NCBI GenBank assembly: GCA_963658575.1
Contig: CAVKQB010000001.1
Coordinates: 1 to 64,000, forward strand
From: W0P28-013 sp963658575
Lineage (GTDB): Bacteria > Bacteroidota > Bacteroidia > Bacteroidales > Paludibacteraceae
Length of the DNA: 64,000 nt
Reading direction: 5' to 3'
The position numbers and the translations under genes were made by a program. This document shows positions 24,680 through 32,572 of this stretch, one piece after another. Each line of letters begins with the position of its first letter. Position 1 is the stretch's first letter. Under the pieces are notes generated by a model, which ran no database searches, was not told the DNA's origin, and saw nothing but the letters and a program-made list of their open reading frames with translations.

Positions 24680-25852
24680 ATGGAAAACGGCATGACTTGG
24701 CGACATTGGCTGCCGCTGGTCGGTTTGACCTGCGCTGCGTTCGTATTCAACACATCGGAATTTGTGCCAATCGGTCTGCTCACCGACATTGCGGCCGACT
24801 TTGGCATCACCGAGGCGCACGCTGGCATGCTCATTTCGGTCTATGCGTGGATGGTGATGTTGCTTTCGCTGCCGCTCATGCTTTTGGTATCGAAAAGCGG
24901 TTTGCGCAGGCTCATGCTCGGCGTATTGGCCGGCTTTGTACTGTTTCAGGCGTTGTCGTCGGTGTCGCACACCTACGCCATGCTGATGGCATCGCGCATC
25001 GGAGTGGCCTGCATGCACGCCATTTTCTGGTCGATAGTGTCGCCGCTGGCCGTGAGCATCGTGCCCTACCACAAGCGTCCCTTGGCACTCAGCATGATTG
25101 TTACCGGCACCTCCGTAGCCATGATTTTGGGGCTGCCGCTAGGGCGTGTCATCGGTTTGCAAATAGGCTGGCGCATGACATTTTTGTGCATCGGCGCATT
25201 TTCGGCGGCGGTGCTTGCCTACCTCTTTTTCACGTTGCCGCAAGTGCCTGCGCACGGCGGTTTTTCGGTACGGCGGCTGCCCGAACTGCTCCGCAACCGT
25301 TCGTTGATAGGCATCTACCTGCTGACCTTCGGTTTTGCCACCGCCTATTATGTCGGCTACAGTTATATCGAGCCGTTTCTGAAACAGATAGCGCATCTGT
25401 CGGAAGAGTGGATAACCGCCACACTGATGTTTTTCGGCGTGGCAGGCATTGTAGGCAGTTATCTGTTTTCGCGATTTTATCGGTATGGCGCGGTGCGTTT
25501 CATCGCTTGTGCCATTGGCGGCACCATGGCTTGCCTGCTGCTGTTGGCTCCTGCGGCCTACGCCGGAGCGGTGGTTGTGCCGCTTTGCGCTCTGTGGGGC
25601 ATGGCGGCCACCGCCTACAACGTATCGTTTCAGAGCGAGATAATCAACCTCACCACCGACGATGCCACGCCCGTGGCCATGTCCATCTCGTCGGGCATAT
25701 TCAACCTTGGCATTGCCACTGGCACGCTCATCGGCGGCGGCATCTGCACACACGCATCGATTGGCTACATCGGCTACGTGGGCGGCGGCATCGCACTGAT
25801 GGCACTACTCTATTGGTGTTGCAGGCTTTCGCGGCGATTTGGTGCGCGATAA
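24680..25852 (+). CDS. MFS efflux transporter, SotB/AraJ-like
   Basis: Twelve-helix major facilitator protein of 390 aa. FNTSEFVPIGLLTDIAADF at the first helix and the following ISVYAWMVMLLSLPLMLL are typical of the SotB/AraJ sugar-efflux group. LPLGRVIGLQIGWRMTF near residues 152-168 is the motif between helices 5 and 6. The family exports sugars, arabinose analogues or drugs; the substrate here is unknown. The upstream AraC gene on the same strand is a plausible regulator. Confidence 0.87.
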   Translation: MENGMTWRHWLPLVGLTCAAFVFNTSEFVPIGLLTDIAADFGITEAHAGMLISVYAWMVMLLSLPLMLLVSKSGLRRLMLGVLAGFVLFQALSSVSHTYAMLMASRIGVACMHAIFWSIVSPLAVSIVPYHKRPLALSMIVTGTSVAMILGLPLGRVIGLQIGWRMTFLCIGAFSAAVLAYLFFTLPQVPAHGGFSVRRLPELLRNRSLIGIYLLTFGFATAYYVGYSYIEPFLKQIAHLSEEWITATLMFFGVAGIVGSYLFSRFYRYGAVRFIACAIGGTMACLLLLAPAAYAGAVVVPLCALWGMAATAYNVSFQSEIINLTTDDATPVAMSISSGIFNLGIATGTLIGGGICTHASIGYIGYVGGGIALMALLYWCCRLSRRFGAR

Positions 25853-25903
25853 CGCCAACCAGCCACGCGTTTGGAAAAATTATTTCAATAATTTGAAGCC
25901 ACA

Positions 25904-25935
25904 TTTGGCGGAATCAGAAAAAAAGCGTACCTTTG
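25904..25935 (+). promoter_or_regulatory. Bacteroidetes promoter for rpsF-rpsR-rplI
   Basis: TTTG at 25904-25907 and TACCTTTG at 25928-25935 are separated by 20 nt, an excellent match. The rpsF start is about 68 nt past the -7 box, leaving a leader of roughly 60 nt. Confidence 0.82.
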
Positions 25936-26003
25936 CAGCCGCTTTGCAAAGTTGCAGGGCGAAAAATCAAATTATTCACAAACCAAAAAGTTTTATCTGT
26001 ATG

Positions 26004-26351
26004 ATGAACCATTATGAAACTGCTTTCATTTTGACTCCCGTTTTGTCTGATGCACAGATGAAGGAAGCAGTAGAAAAGTTCAAGAATTTTCTCGTCGAAA
26101 ACGGCGCGGAAATCGAGAACGAGGAGTGCTGGGGTCTGAGAAAATTGGCCTATCCCATTCAAAAGAAATCGACCGGTTTCTACGCTCTGTTGCAATTCAA
26201 AGGCGACACGCAACTGGTGGCCGCCCTCGAAACGCAATACCGCCGCGACGAGCGCGTGCTTCGTTTCCTGACGTTCCGCCTCGACAAATATGCGCTGGAA
26301 TATGCGCAGAAACGCATTAACAAAACATCTAACAAACAAGAGGAGAAATAG
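26004..26351 (+). CDS. rpsF: 30S ribosomal protein bS6
   Basis: Ribosomal protein of the 30S platform that pairs with bS18. It is 115 aa from the ATG at 26004 (MNHYETAFILTPVLSDAQ), or 116 aa from the tandem ATG at 26001. The frame is open to 25839, but those codons overlap the promoter and are non-coding. WGLRKLAYPIQKKSTGFYAL and YRRDERVLRFLTFRLDKYA are canonical S6 motifs. First gene of rpsF-rpsR-rplI, with 3 nt to rpsR. Confidence 0.95.
   Translation: MNHYETAFILTPVLSDAQMKEAVEKFKNFLVENGAEIENEECWGLRKLAYPIQKKSTGFYALLQFKGDTQLVAALETQYRRDERVLRFLTFRLDKYALEYAQKRINKTSNKQEEK
26338..26345 (+). promoter_or_regulatory. Shine-Dalgarno-like tract before rpsR
   Basis: AAGAGGAG ends 9 nt before the rpsR ATG. 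It also encodes the last residues of bS6 (Gln-Glu-Glu-Lys), so codon use may explain it. Most starts in this window lack such a tract, as expected in Bacteroidetes. Confidence 0.5.
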
Positions 26352-26354
26352 GCC

Positions 26355-26621
26355 ATGGCAAACAATACCGACATTCGTTATTTGACTCCCGTAACAGTTG
26401 ATAACAAGAAGAAAAAATACTGCCGTTTCAAAAAGAGCGGCATCAAATACATCGACTACAAAGACCCTGAATTTCTGAAGAAATTTTTGAACGAGCAGGG
26501 CAAGATTCTGCCTCGCCGCCTCACCGGCACCTCGCTGAAGTACCAGCGCAAAGTGGCTCAAGCCGTGAAACGCGCCCGTCACTTGGCACTGCTCCCATAC
26601 GTAACCGATTTGATGAAATAA
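26355..26621 (+). CDS. rpsR: 30S ribosomal protein bS18
   Basis: Small ribosomal protein of 88 aa that sits with bS6 and bS21 near the 3' end of 16S rRNA. CRFKKSGIKYIDYKDPEFLKKFL and the C-terminal TGTSLKYQRKVAQAVKRARHLALLPY are diagnostic in shape (only fragments quoted by their key residues). A single Cys at the first motif means no full zinc-binding set. It begins 3 nt after rpsF and has an SD-like tract upstream. Confidence 0.95.
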   Translation: MANNTDIRYLTPVTVDNKKKKYCRFKKSGIKYIDYKDPEFLKKFLNEQGKILPRRLTGTSLKYQRKVAQAVKRARHLALLPYVTDLMK

Positions 26622-26624
26622 TTT

Positions 26625-26632
26625 AGAGGAGG
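26625..26632 (+). promoter_or_regulatory. Strong Shine-Dalgarno sequence before rplI
   Basis: AGAGGAGG lies in the 19-nt rpsR-rplI gap, 8 nt before the ATG at 26641. It is non-coding, so unlike the rpsR tract it is not explained by protein sequence. It is unusual in a phylum where Shine-Dalgarno sites are rare. Confidence 0.65.
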
Positions 26633-26640
26633 AACGAACC

Positions 26641-27084
26641 ATGCAAGTGATTTTGAAAGAAGACGTAACCAACCTCGGCTACAAAGACGATATCGTTACA
26701 GTGAAAGACGGTTACGGACGCAACTACCTGATTCCGACCGGCAAAGCCGTGATAGCAAGCGAATCGGCACGCAAAGTGCTGGCCGAAGACCAGAAACAAC
26801 GCGCCCACAAACTGGCGAAGATCAAAGCCGATGCCGAAGAATTGGCAGCCAAACTCAATGGTTTGACGCTCACCATCGGAGCCAAAACAAGTTCGACCGG
26901 CGTCATTTTCGGCTCGGTGAACAGCATACAAGTGGCCGAAGAGTTGGCCAAGCAGGGCTTCGAAATCGACCGCAAGATCATCGTCATCAAAGATGCCATC
27001 AAAGAGGTCGGCACCTACAAGGCAGCCATCAAACTGCACCGCGAAGTTACCGCCGAAATTACCTTGGAAGTTGTGGCCGAATAA
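26641..27084 (+). CDS. rplI: 50S ribosomal protein bL9
   Basis: Elongated L1-stalk-base ribosomal protein of 147 aa, normal length. The N-terminal domain has MQVILKEDVTNLGYKDD and DGYGRNYLIPTGKAVIAS, the classical L9 signature, followed by the long connecting helix and the C-terminal domain (about 80-147). Last gene of the operon; a hairpin-plus-T-run terminator begins about 25 nt after the stop. Confidence 0.96.
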   Translation: MQVILKEDVTNLGYKDDIVTVKDGYGRNYLIPTGKAVIASESARKVLAEDQKQRAHKLAKIKADAEELAAKLNGLTLTIGAKTSSTGVIFGSVNSIQVAEELAKQGFEIDRKIIVIKDAIKEVGTYKAAIKLHREVTAEITLEVVAE

Positions 27085-27109
27085 TCAGCCGCACTGCATA
27101 CAACGAAAA

Positions 27110-27140
27110 AGTCCCAACCCTGCGGGTTTGGACTTTTTTT
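27110..27140 (+). terminator. Intrinsic terminator after rplI
   Basis: AGTCCCAACCC-TGC-GGGTTTGGACT forms an 11-bp stem with one mismatch and a 3-nt loop, directly followed by six more Ts. Confidence 0.88.
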
Positions 27141-27541
27141 GTGCAGAATGTGAAATTTGTCAATACAAATGTCTTTGCTAATTTTTCTGTTGATTTGTGG
27201 ATTTGGTTATTTGGAGATTTGGTTATTCGTCAATTTGTAAATCCGTCAATTTTCGTGCGGATTTGCAATCCGCAACGGGCGCAATACAATTATGAATCAC
27301 TGAATCATTGAATAATTGAATTATCGGGCGCATATAATGCGCCCCTACTTTCGCACTTTTATACTTTCAAACTTTCACACTAAATTCGTCTTGCGACTTG
27401 CTACTTGTGTCTTGCTACTGGAGATTTGTGGATTTGGTTATTTGGTTATTTGGAAAATTTGTCAATTAAAAACGCTCCTCACTCCTAATTTCTCACTACT
27501 CACTACTCACTACTAATTTCTCACTTCTCACTACTAATTTC
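27141..27541. repeat. 401-bp gene-free spacer of dispersed words, with palindromic element
   Basis: No gene is seen between the rplI terminator and rodA. 'tggttatttgg'-type phrases lie at 27203-27225 and 27432-27455. The roughly 80-bp block 27270-27348 is nearly repeated at 31454-31533 and ends in a perfect 8-bp palindrome (27326-27344). 'gtcttgcgacttgctacttg' lies at 27390-27409 and 'cactactcactac' stutters at 27494-27540. Confidence 0.78.
27270..27348 (+). repeat. 80-bp dispersed repeat, copy 1
   Basis: Starts 'ccgcaacgggcgcaat', passes through 'gaatcactgaat' and 'attgaat' stutters and ends 'tcgggcgcatataatgcgcc' plus 'cctac'. The GGGCGCAT-ATA-ATGCGCCC palindrome is at 27326-27344. Copy 2 is at 31454-31533 in the same orientation with a few substitutions. 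Confidence 0.75.
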
Positions 27542-29005
27542 TCAGTGGCTTCCCTGCTTGTTGGCGACGTCGAGCCGCAAGAAGATGAACAGCAGAATGG
27601 TGAACGACCACATGCTGGAGCCGCCATAACTGAAAAACGGCAGCGGAATGCCAATGACCGGCATCAGACCGATGACCATGCCGATGTTCACCACGATGTG
27701 GAACAAAAAGATGCCCACCACGCAATAGCCGTAGATACGCGCAAAAGCCTCGTGCTGCGACTCGGCCAAACGCATCAATCGGAACAAAAACGCCATATAG
27801 ACCAACAACAGAGCCGTAGCGCCCAAAAATCCGTACTCTTCGCCAACGGTGCAGAAAATGAAATCGGTGTGCTGCTCGGGCACAAACTTGAGCGTCGTCT
27901 GCGTGCCGTTCAGAAAGCCTTTGCCCAGAAATCCGCCCGATCCGATGGCGATTTTGGCCTGCTCCACGTTGTAACCGTCGCCCTTGGGGTCGTCCTTCAT
28001 GCCGAGCAACACCTCGATACGCGAACGTTGGTGCGGTTTGAAAACGTGGTCGAACACATAATCGACCGAATAACTATAGAACACGCCCAGCACCAAAAAA
28101 GCGACCACCAGCCACAATTTGTTGCAGCGCACATGCAGAGCGAACACCGCTGTGTAGATGGCCGTAGCAACAATCAAGCCGAGCAGCACATAGACAAAAT
28201 TGACGTGCACCCAACCCGTCAGGTGCAGCCCGACGGCCACAGCCAACACCGCCGAATAGCCATAGGCCAAGTATTTGAAAGGCACTTTCGACGAGCGATA
28301 TTTGAGAAACAGAGCCGCCGCCACAATCAACATCAGCGCAAACGCCAGCACCAAGCCTGTCGATGCCGACGACACGCCCACGAACGGCAATGCGCCAAAG
28401 CGCGCCACCACGACAAAAAACACCACGCAACACAACGCCGCAAAAGGAATCAGCCCTGGCAGCCCCTCGCGATAGAGCATGAGCATGAACGACGTATAGA
28501 CCAACGCCGAACCGGTCTCGTTTTGTAGCACGATGAGCCCCATCGGCAGCAACAGCAGCAACAACACGATGGCATAATTTTTGAAGCCACTCAACTTGAA
28601 ACCGTACTGCCCCATGACATCGGCCAGAGCCAACGCCGTGATGAATTTGGAAAATTCGGCTGGCTGCAGCCGCACAGGGCCGAACACAAGCCACGAGTGC
28701 GAACCTTTTATCTCGGGAGCGAGAAATATGGTGCCAATGAGCAGCAAAATCATCACGATGTAGAGCAACATGCTGAACGATTGGTACGCCCGCGCATCAA
28801 TGAGCAGAATGAGCCCCGCCAAACCGATGGCGCACAAAATCCACACAAATTGCTTGCCCGAAAAATAGGCAAAATCGAATATCGATGTCTGGTCGATGTC
28901 GTGGCTTGCGCCATACACATTGAGCCAGCCAAACAAGACCAACACCAGAAACATGACCACAGTCGGCCAATCGAGGTAACGCAGTATGTTAGTATTTCTT
29001 GACAT
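27542..29005 (-). CDS. rodA: Rod-shape peptidoglycan glycosyltransferase RodA
   Basis: SEDS-family membrane glycosyltransferase that polymerises lipid II for side-wall growth with PBP2. It is 487 aa, longer than E. coli RodA (370) mainly through an insertion near residues 190-330, as usual in Bacteroidetes. About ten helices are visible. Conserved SEDS features include LQPAEFSKFITALALA (residues near 122-137), LQNETGSALVY and the C-terminal VIGLMPVIGIPLPFFSYGGSS. It overlaps the mrdA end by 17 nt, so the two are translationally coupled. Confidence 0.94.
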   Translation of the reverse strand: MSRNTNILRYLDWPTVVMFLVLVLFGWLNVYGASHDIDQTSIFDFAYFSGKQFVWILCAIGLAGLILLIDARAYQSFSMLLYIVMILLLIGTIFLAPEIKGSHSWLVFGPVRLQPAEFSKFITALALADVMGQYGFKLSGFKNYAIVLLLLLLPMGLIVLQNETGSALVYTSFMLMLYREGLPGLIPFAALCCVVFFVVVARFGALPFVGVSSASTGLVLAFALMLIVAAALFLKYRSSKVPFKYLAYGYSAVLAVAVGLHLTGWVHVNFVYVLLGLIVATAIYTAVFALHVRCNKLWLVVAFLVLGVFYSYSVDYVFDHVFKPHQRSRIEVLLGMKDDPKGDGYNVEQAKIAIGSGGFLGKGFLNGTQTTLKFVPEQHTDFIFCTVGEEYGFLGATALLLVYMAFLFRLMRLAESQHEAFARIYGYCVVGIFLFHIVVNIGMVIGLMPVIGIPLPFFSYGGSSMWSFTILLFIFLRLDVANKQGSH

Positions 29006-30833
29006 CGGGAGCGGTTACAGCAGTTGCAAAACGGCGAAACAAATCGGTGCGTTTGATGTCGCCTTTCAGATATTGTTCTATCACCAAACTGGCGATTGGA
29101 TTTGCCCACGTGGCACCAAAACCGCAGTTTTCTATCACCACGGCCACAGCAATTTTCGGATTGTCTTTGGGCGCAAAACCGATGAATATGGAGTGCGGAC
29201 GGCCGTGGCTGTTGTCGGTGGTGCCGGTTTTGCCGCACATGGCCACGCTATCGATTTTGTACCAACGGCCGGTGCCGTATTCGCACACGCGCCACATGCC
29301 GTTTTTCACCACGCCGAAATAGGTCGAATCGACCGTGGTTACATGCCTGCGGCTAAGCATCGAATCGGCGCGATTGAGGTGCGGCGTGATGTACCAGCCG
29401 CCATTGGCAATGGCAGCGGCCACGTTGGCCAGTTGCAGCGGCGTAACTTGCACTTCGCCTTGCCCGATGGAGTTGGAACGGATAGTCAGGGCGCGCCAGC
29501 CCGTCGGGCCGTAGATGCGGTCGTAGGTTACCACGCGCGGAATGCCGCCATTGGCTTGGTCGGGGATGTCGGAATCGTCGAACTTCGGGCCGAGTCCGAA
29601 ACTCAACACATCGTTGCGCCAACGGTTGTAGTTGGCTTTGAACGTTTCGTTGCCATCGCCGTAGCCGTCGCGTTCGAGTGTGGTTTTGTAGGCTTGCCAG
29701 AAATAGGGATTGCAACTCTGCTCAATCGCATTTTCGAGCGACACGGGCGAGCCGTGATGGTGCGTGCATTTAATAGGCGACGAGCCTGGACCGTTGCACG
29801 GGAAAAGTGTCCGTTCGGTGATGCCGCCCTCTTGTTGGCAAACCAATGCCTGCACCGTTTTGAAGGTCGAACCTGGGGAATAGACACCTTGTATGGCACG
29901 ATTGAGCAGCGGTTTTGTCTGGTCGTCGAGCAACAGAGCGTAGTTGTGCGACCGCTGTCGACCAACCAAAATATCGGGATTCCACGTCGGATTCGAGGCG
30001 ATGGCAAGCACTTCGCCCGTGTTTGGTTCGATGGCTACGATGCTGCCGCTTTTGCCCGTCAGCAACTCTTCGGCCACCATCTGCAGCCGATAGTCGAGCG
30101 TTACGGTCAGGTTTTTGCCCGCTTGGGCTGGAATGTCGTATTCGCCGTTGCGATAGCGTCCCTGCACACGTCCCGACACGTCGCGCAGCATGATTTCCAC
30201 GCCGTTCGTTCCGCGCAAATCTTTTTCGTACGATTTCTCGATGCCGCTTACGCCCGCATAATCGCCCTGATTGTAGCACGAGTCGCGCTCTATCATTCCT
30301 TTCGACACCTCGCCGATGGAGCCCAGCGCGTGAGCAGCCACGGGATAGTTGTAACTGCGCAGCGTGCGTGTCTGAATGGTGATGCCTGGAAAACGGTGTT
30401 GGCGTTCCTGCATGGCGGCATACTCTTCGGGCGTCAATTGCGTCATGAAGCGTTGCGGTGTGCGTGGCGAATAGCCACGACGGCGTTTCATATCGTCGAG
30501 GCGGCTGTCGAACTCGTCGCGCGTGATAGAAAGCCAAGCGCAAAAAGCCGCCGTATCGAGCGGCGCAGGTTCGCCCTTTTTGTGCCGCCACTCCGACACA
30601 GTTACCAACACGTCGTAGGTCGGGTGGTTATAGACGAGCAGTTCGCCGTTGCGGTCGTAGATGAGCCCACGCGGCGCATACACCGTGCGGCGGAGCAGTG
30701 CGTTGCCGTCGGCCTGCTCGCCATAATCGTGCACGATTTGCAGATTGAACAGTTGCACAACAAACACAAACACCAGAACGGCAATGACAATTCTGATGAC
30801 AAAAAATTTGTTGCTGTTGGAGTCGTTTATCAC
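28989..30833 (-). CDS. mrdA: Penicillin-binding protein 2 (GTG start)
   Basis: Class B transpeptidase crosslinking side-wall peptidoglycan as the partner of RodA, 614 aa. One N-terminal helix (about 10-31) precedes the dimerisation domain. The transpeptidase domain carries the catalytic S322-T-F-K325, the SNS variant of SxN in IRSNSIGQG, and KTGTTDNS near the C-terminus. The start is GTG at 30831-30833, overlapping the mreD stop (GTGA). Confidence 0.94.
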   Translation of the reverse strand: MINDSNSNKFFVIRIVIAVLVFVFVVQLFNLQIVHDYGEQADGNALLRRTVYAPRGLIYDRNGELLVYNHPTYDVLVTVSEWRHKKGEPAPLDTAAFCAWLSITRDEFDSRLDDMKRRRGYSPRTPQRFMTQLTPEEYAAMQERQHRFPGITIQTRTLRSYNYPVAAHALGSIGEVSKGMIERDSCYNQGDYAGVSGIEKSYEKDLRGTNGVEIMLRDVSGRVQGRYRNGEYDIPAQAGKNLTVTLDYRLQMVAEELLTGKSGSIVAIEPNTGEVLAIASNPTWNPDILVGRQRSHNYALLLDDQTKPLLNRAIQGVYSPGSTFKTVQALVCQQEGGITERTLFPCNGPGSSPIKCTHHHGSPVSLENAIEQSCNPYFWQAYKTTLERDGYGDGNETFKANYNRWRNDVLSFGLGPKFDDSDIPDQANGGIPRVVTYDRIYGPTGWRALTIRSNSIGQGEVQVTPLQLANVAAAIANGGWYITPHLNRADSMLSRRHVTTVDSTYFGVVKNGMWRVCEYGTGRWYKIDSVAMCGKTGTTDNSHGRPHSIFIGFAPKDNPKIAVAVVIENCGFGATWANPIASLVIEQYLKGDIKRTDLFRRFATAVTAPDVKKY

Positions 30834-31330
30834 CGCCGCTTGGTATTAAGAAATTCGACGCAAACGACCAAAACGAAAGTGAAAAGTGCGCTGCACACGG
30901 TTTTGAGCAGCACCATGCCGATGTGCGAAAACGAGAACGCTTCCAACGCAAAAAGCATCAGATGGTGAACGAGTATCAAAATCAGTGCATAGAGGTAGTA
31001 CGAACGGCCAAAATTGGCTATCGACGGATAGGTTTTTTCGAGATCTTCGCGCGTGGCAACCAAACGCATGATGTACGGGCGCAGATAGGCCACAAGCACC
31101 GAAGCCGCCGCATGTATGCCGTAACTGTTGCAAAAAATATCGATGATAAAGCCCAAAACAAACGCCAGCAGCATCGCCAACGCAGGCGACATGGCGATAG
31201 GCAACGCCAGCACGGCCAAAATATACAGATACGGACACGCCACGCCCAGCAGGTGTACGTTGTTCAGTATCAGCACCTGAACCAACACCAGCAAAACAAA
31301 ATTCACTATCGTTTTCAGCGTATCGGGCAT
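30830..31330 (-). CDS. mreD: Rod shape-determining protein MreD
   Basis: Small polytopic membrane protein of the elongasome, 166 aa with about five helices. It is poorly conserved in sequence, but size, topology (LVLVQVLILNNVHLLGVACPYLY at the N-terminus) and position between mreC and mrdA make the call firm. The stop overlaps the GTG of mrdA. Unusually, a 353-bp repeat-filled spacer separates it from mreC. Confidence 0.88.
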   Translation of the reverse strand: MPDTLKTIVNFVLLVLVQVLILNNVHLLGVACPYLYILAVLALPIAMSPALAMLLAFVLGFIIDIFCNSYGIHAAASVLVAYLRPYIMRLVATREDLEKTYPSIANFGRSYYLYALILILVHHLMLFALEAFSFSHIGMVLLKTVCSALFTFVLVVCVEFLNTKRR

Positions 31331-31683
31331 GGGAAGCGTTTGAAGATTTGAAGATTTGAAGATTTGAAAATTGTTTTTTGGTTATTTGGTTATTTGATGA
31401 TTTGATTATTTGATGATTTGAAAATTGATTGAATAATTGGTTAATTGAATTGTCCGCAACGGGCGCAATATAATGATTGAATCACTGAATTATTGAATGA
31501 TTGAATTTTCGGGCGCATATAATGCGCCCCTACAAATTGAATTATTGAATGTGTAAATCTGTCAATAACAATCTCTCACCTTTTTTCTTGTGTCTTGCTA
31601 CTGAAATTATCTTTGTTCTATATTCTTTGCTCTCTCACCTATAACCTCTCACCTATAAACTACTTGCTACTTGTGTCTAATTA
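31331..31683. repeat. 353-bp gene-free spacer inside the mre cluster
   Basis: No gene is seen. It contains tandem 'gaagattt' units at 31341-31365, 'ggttatttggttatttgatg' at 31380-31399, the second 80-bp repeat copy at 31454-31533, and inverted phrases shared with 13780-13830 at about 31605-31665. No terminator or consensus promoter is visible on the minus strand for mreD-mrdA-rodA. Confidence 0.78.
31454..31533 (+). repeat. 80-bp dispersed repeat, copy 2
   Basis: Near-identical to 27270-27348, including the palindrome GGGCGCAT-ATA-ATGCGCCC at 31511-31529. Both copies lie on the plus strand, on either side of rodA-mrdA-mreD. Confidence 0.75.
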
Positions 31684-32493
31684 TCAATTTGGAATCATCT
31701 GTTTCAGTTCGTCGCGATGGCGGCAGTCGATCACATGCACAGCATCGACGGTGCGGTAATTGACCAGCAGGCGCAGTTTGATTTTGCAGAACACGCGGCT
31801 GTTGTTCACCTCCACATTATCGACCACACCGATGGGCACGCCGCTGGCAAAAATGGCCGAATAGCCGCTCGTAACCACCGTGTCGCCCACCGCCACATCG
31901 ACGTGATACGGAATGTCGGTCAATTCGGCGTACTCTGGCGAAAGCCCATCCCACACTACCGAACCGATATATCCGTTTTTGGCGATTTTGCCGCTCACCA
32001 TCGATTTGGTGCTAATCACTGGCACGACCACGGCATAGTGTTTCGATACGGCATCGACTATGCCCACCACGCCATCGGCATTCACCACGCCCATGTCGGG
32101 CGCCACACTGTCGGCCGCTCCGCGATTGACAATCAGCACGTTTTGCATTCGGCCGACCGAGCCATAAACCACTTTGGCCGCATAGGCGCGATAGGGAGCC
32201 TCGGCCGCCGTAGTCGCCAACGTATCGGGCAGTTGCGCCTCCAAAACCGCTATCCGATTGAGCAATTGGTTGTTTTCGTCCATCAATCGCGCATTTTCCG
32301 TCTTCAGACGAAAATAGTCGGCGCAGGCGTTCGTGGCCGAATAGATCGAGGCCACCATCGAAGCGTTGAACCGATAAAGGGCACTCTGCTGAAAAGCGTT
32401 GAAGTTCGTGATGAACAAAAACGCAACAACTTCCAAGAACAGAAATTCGAAGAAGTTGGAAAATTTAAGCAAAAAGCGCAACAATGCCGACAT
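31684..32493 (-). CDS. mreC: Rod shape-determining protein MreC
   Basis: Periplasmic scaffold of the elongasome, anchored by one N-terminal helix (about 15-33), 269 aa. A coiled coil (about 60-92, LKTENARLMDENNQLLNR) leads to the beta-rich MreC domain with YGSVGRMQNVLIVNRGAADSV, DMGVVNADGVVGIV and VTSGYSAIFASGVPIGVV. It lies 79 nt downstream of mreB, but a hairpin with a T-rich tail sits in that gap. Confidence 0.93.
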   Translation of the reverse strand: MSALLRFLLKFSNFFEFLFLEVVAFLFITNFNAFQQSALYRFNASMVASIYSATNACADYFRLKTENARLMDENNQLLNRIAVLEAQLPDTLATTAAEAPYRAYAAKVVYGSVGRMQNVLIVNRGAADSVAPDMGVVNADGVVGIVDAVSKHYAVVVPVISTKSMVSGKIAKNGYIGSVVWDGLSPEYAELTDIPYHVDVAVGDTVVTSGYSAIFASGVPIGVVDNVEVNNSRVFCKIKLRLLVNYRTVDAVHVIDCRHRDELKQMIPN

Positions 32494-32520
32494 CGAACCG
32501 TGCCAAATCTATCGTTTCAC

Positions 32521-32558
32521 AAAAACTAAAAAGGCGACGGGCGAAAAGCCCCGCCGCC
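32521..32558 (-). terminator. Terminator or attenuator between mreB and mreC
   Basis: On the minus strand a GC-rich stem (32533-32542 pairing with 32548-32558, loop TTTTC, about one mismatch and one bulge) is followed by TTTTTAGTTTTT. It would end or reduce transcription after mreB before mreC. Confidence 0.7.
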
Positions 32559-32572
32559 ACGTTCTACTTCGC

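Noticed and set aside
28986..30968. 660-aa plus-strand frame opposite mrdA
   Set aside because: Antisense to a complete penicillin-binding protein gene; no recognisable domain.
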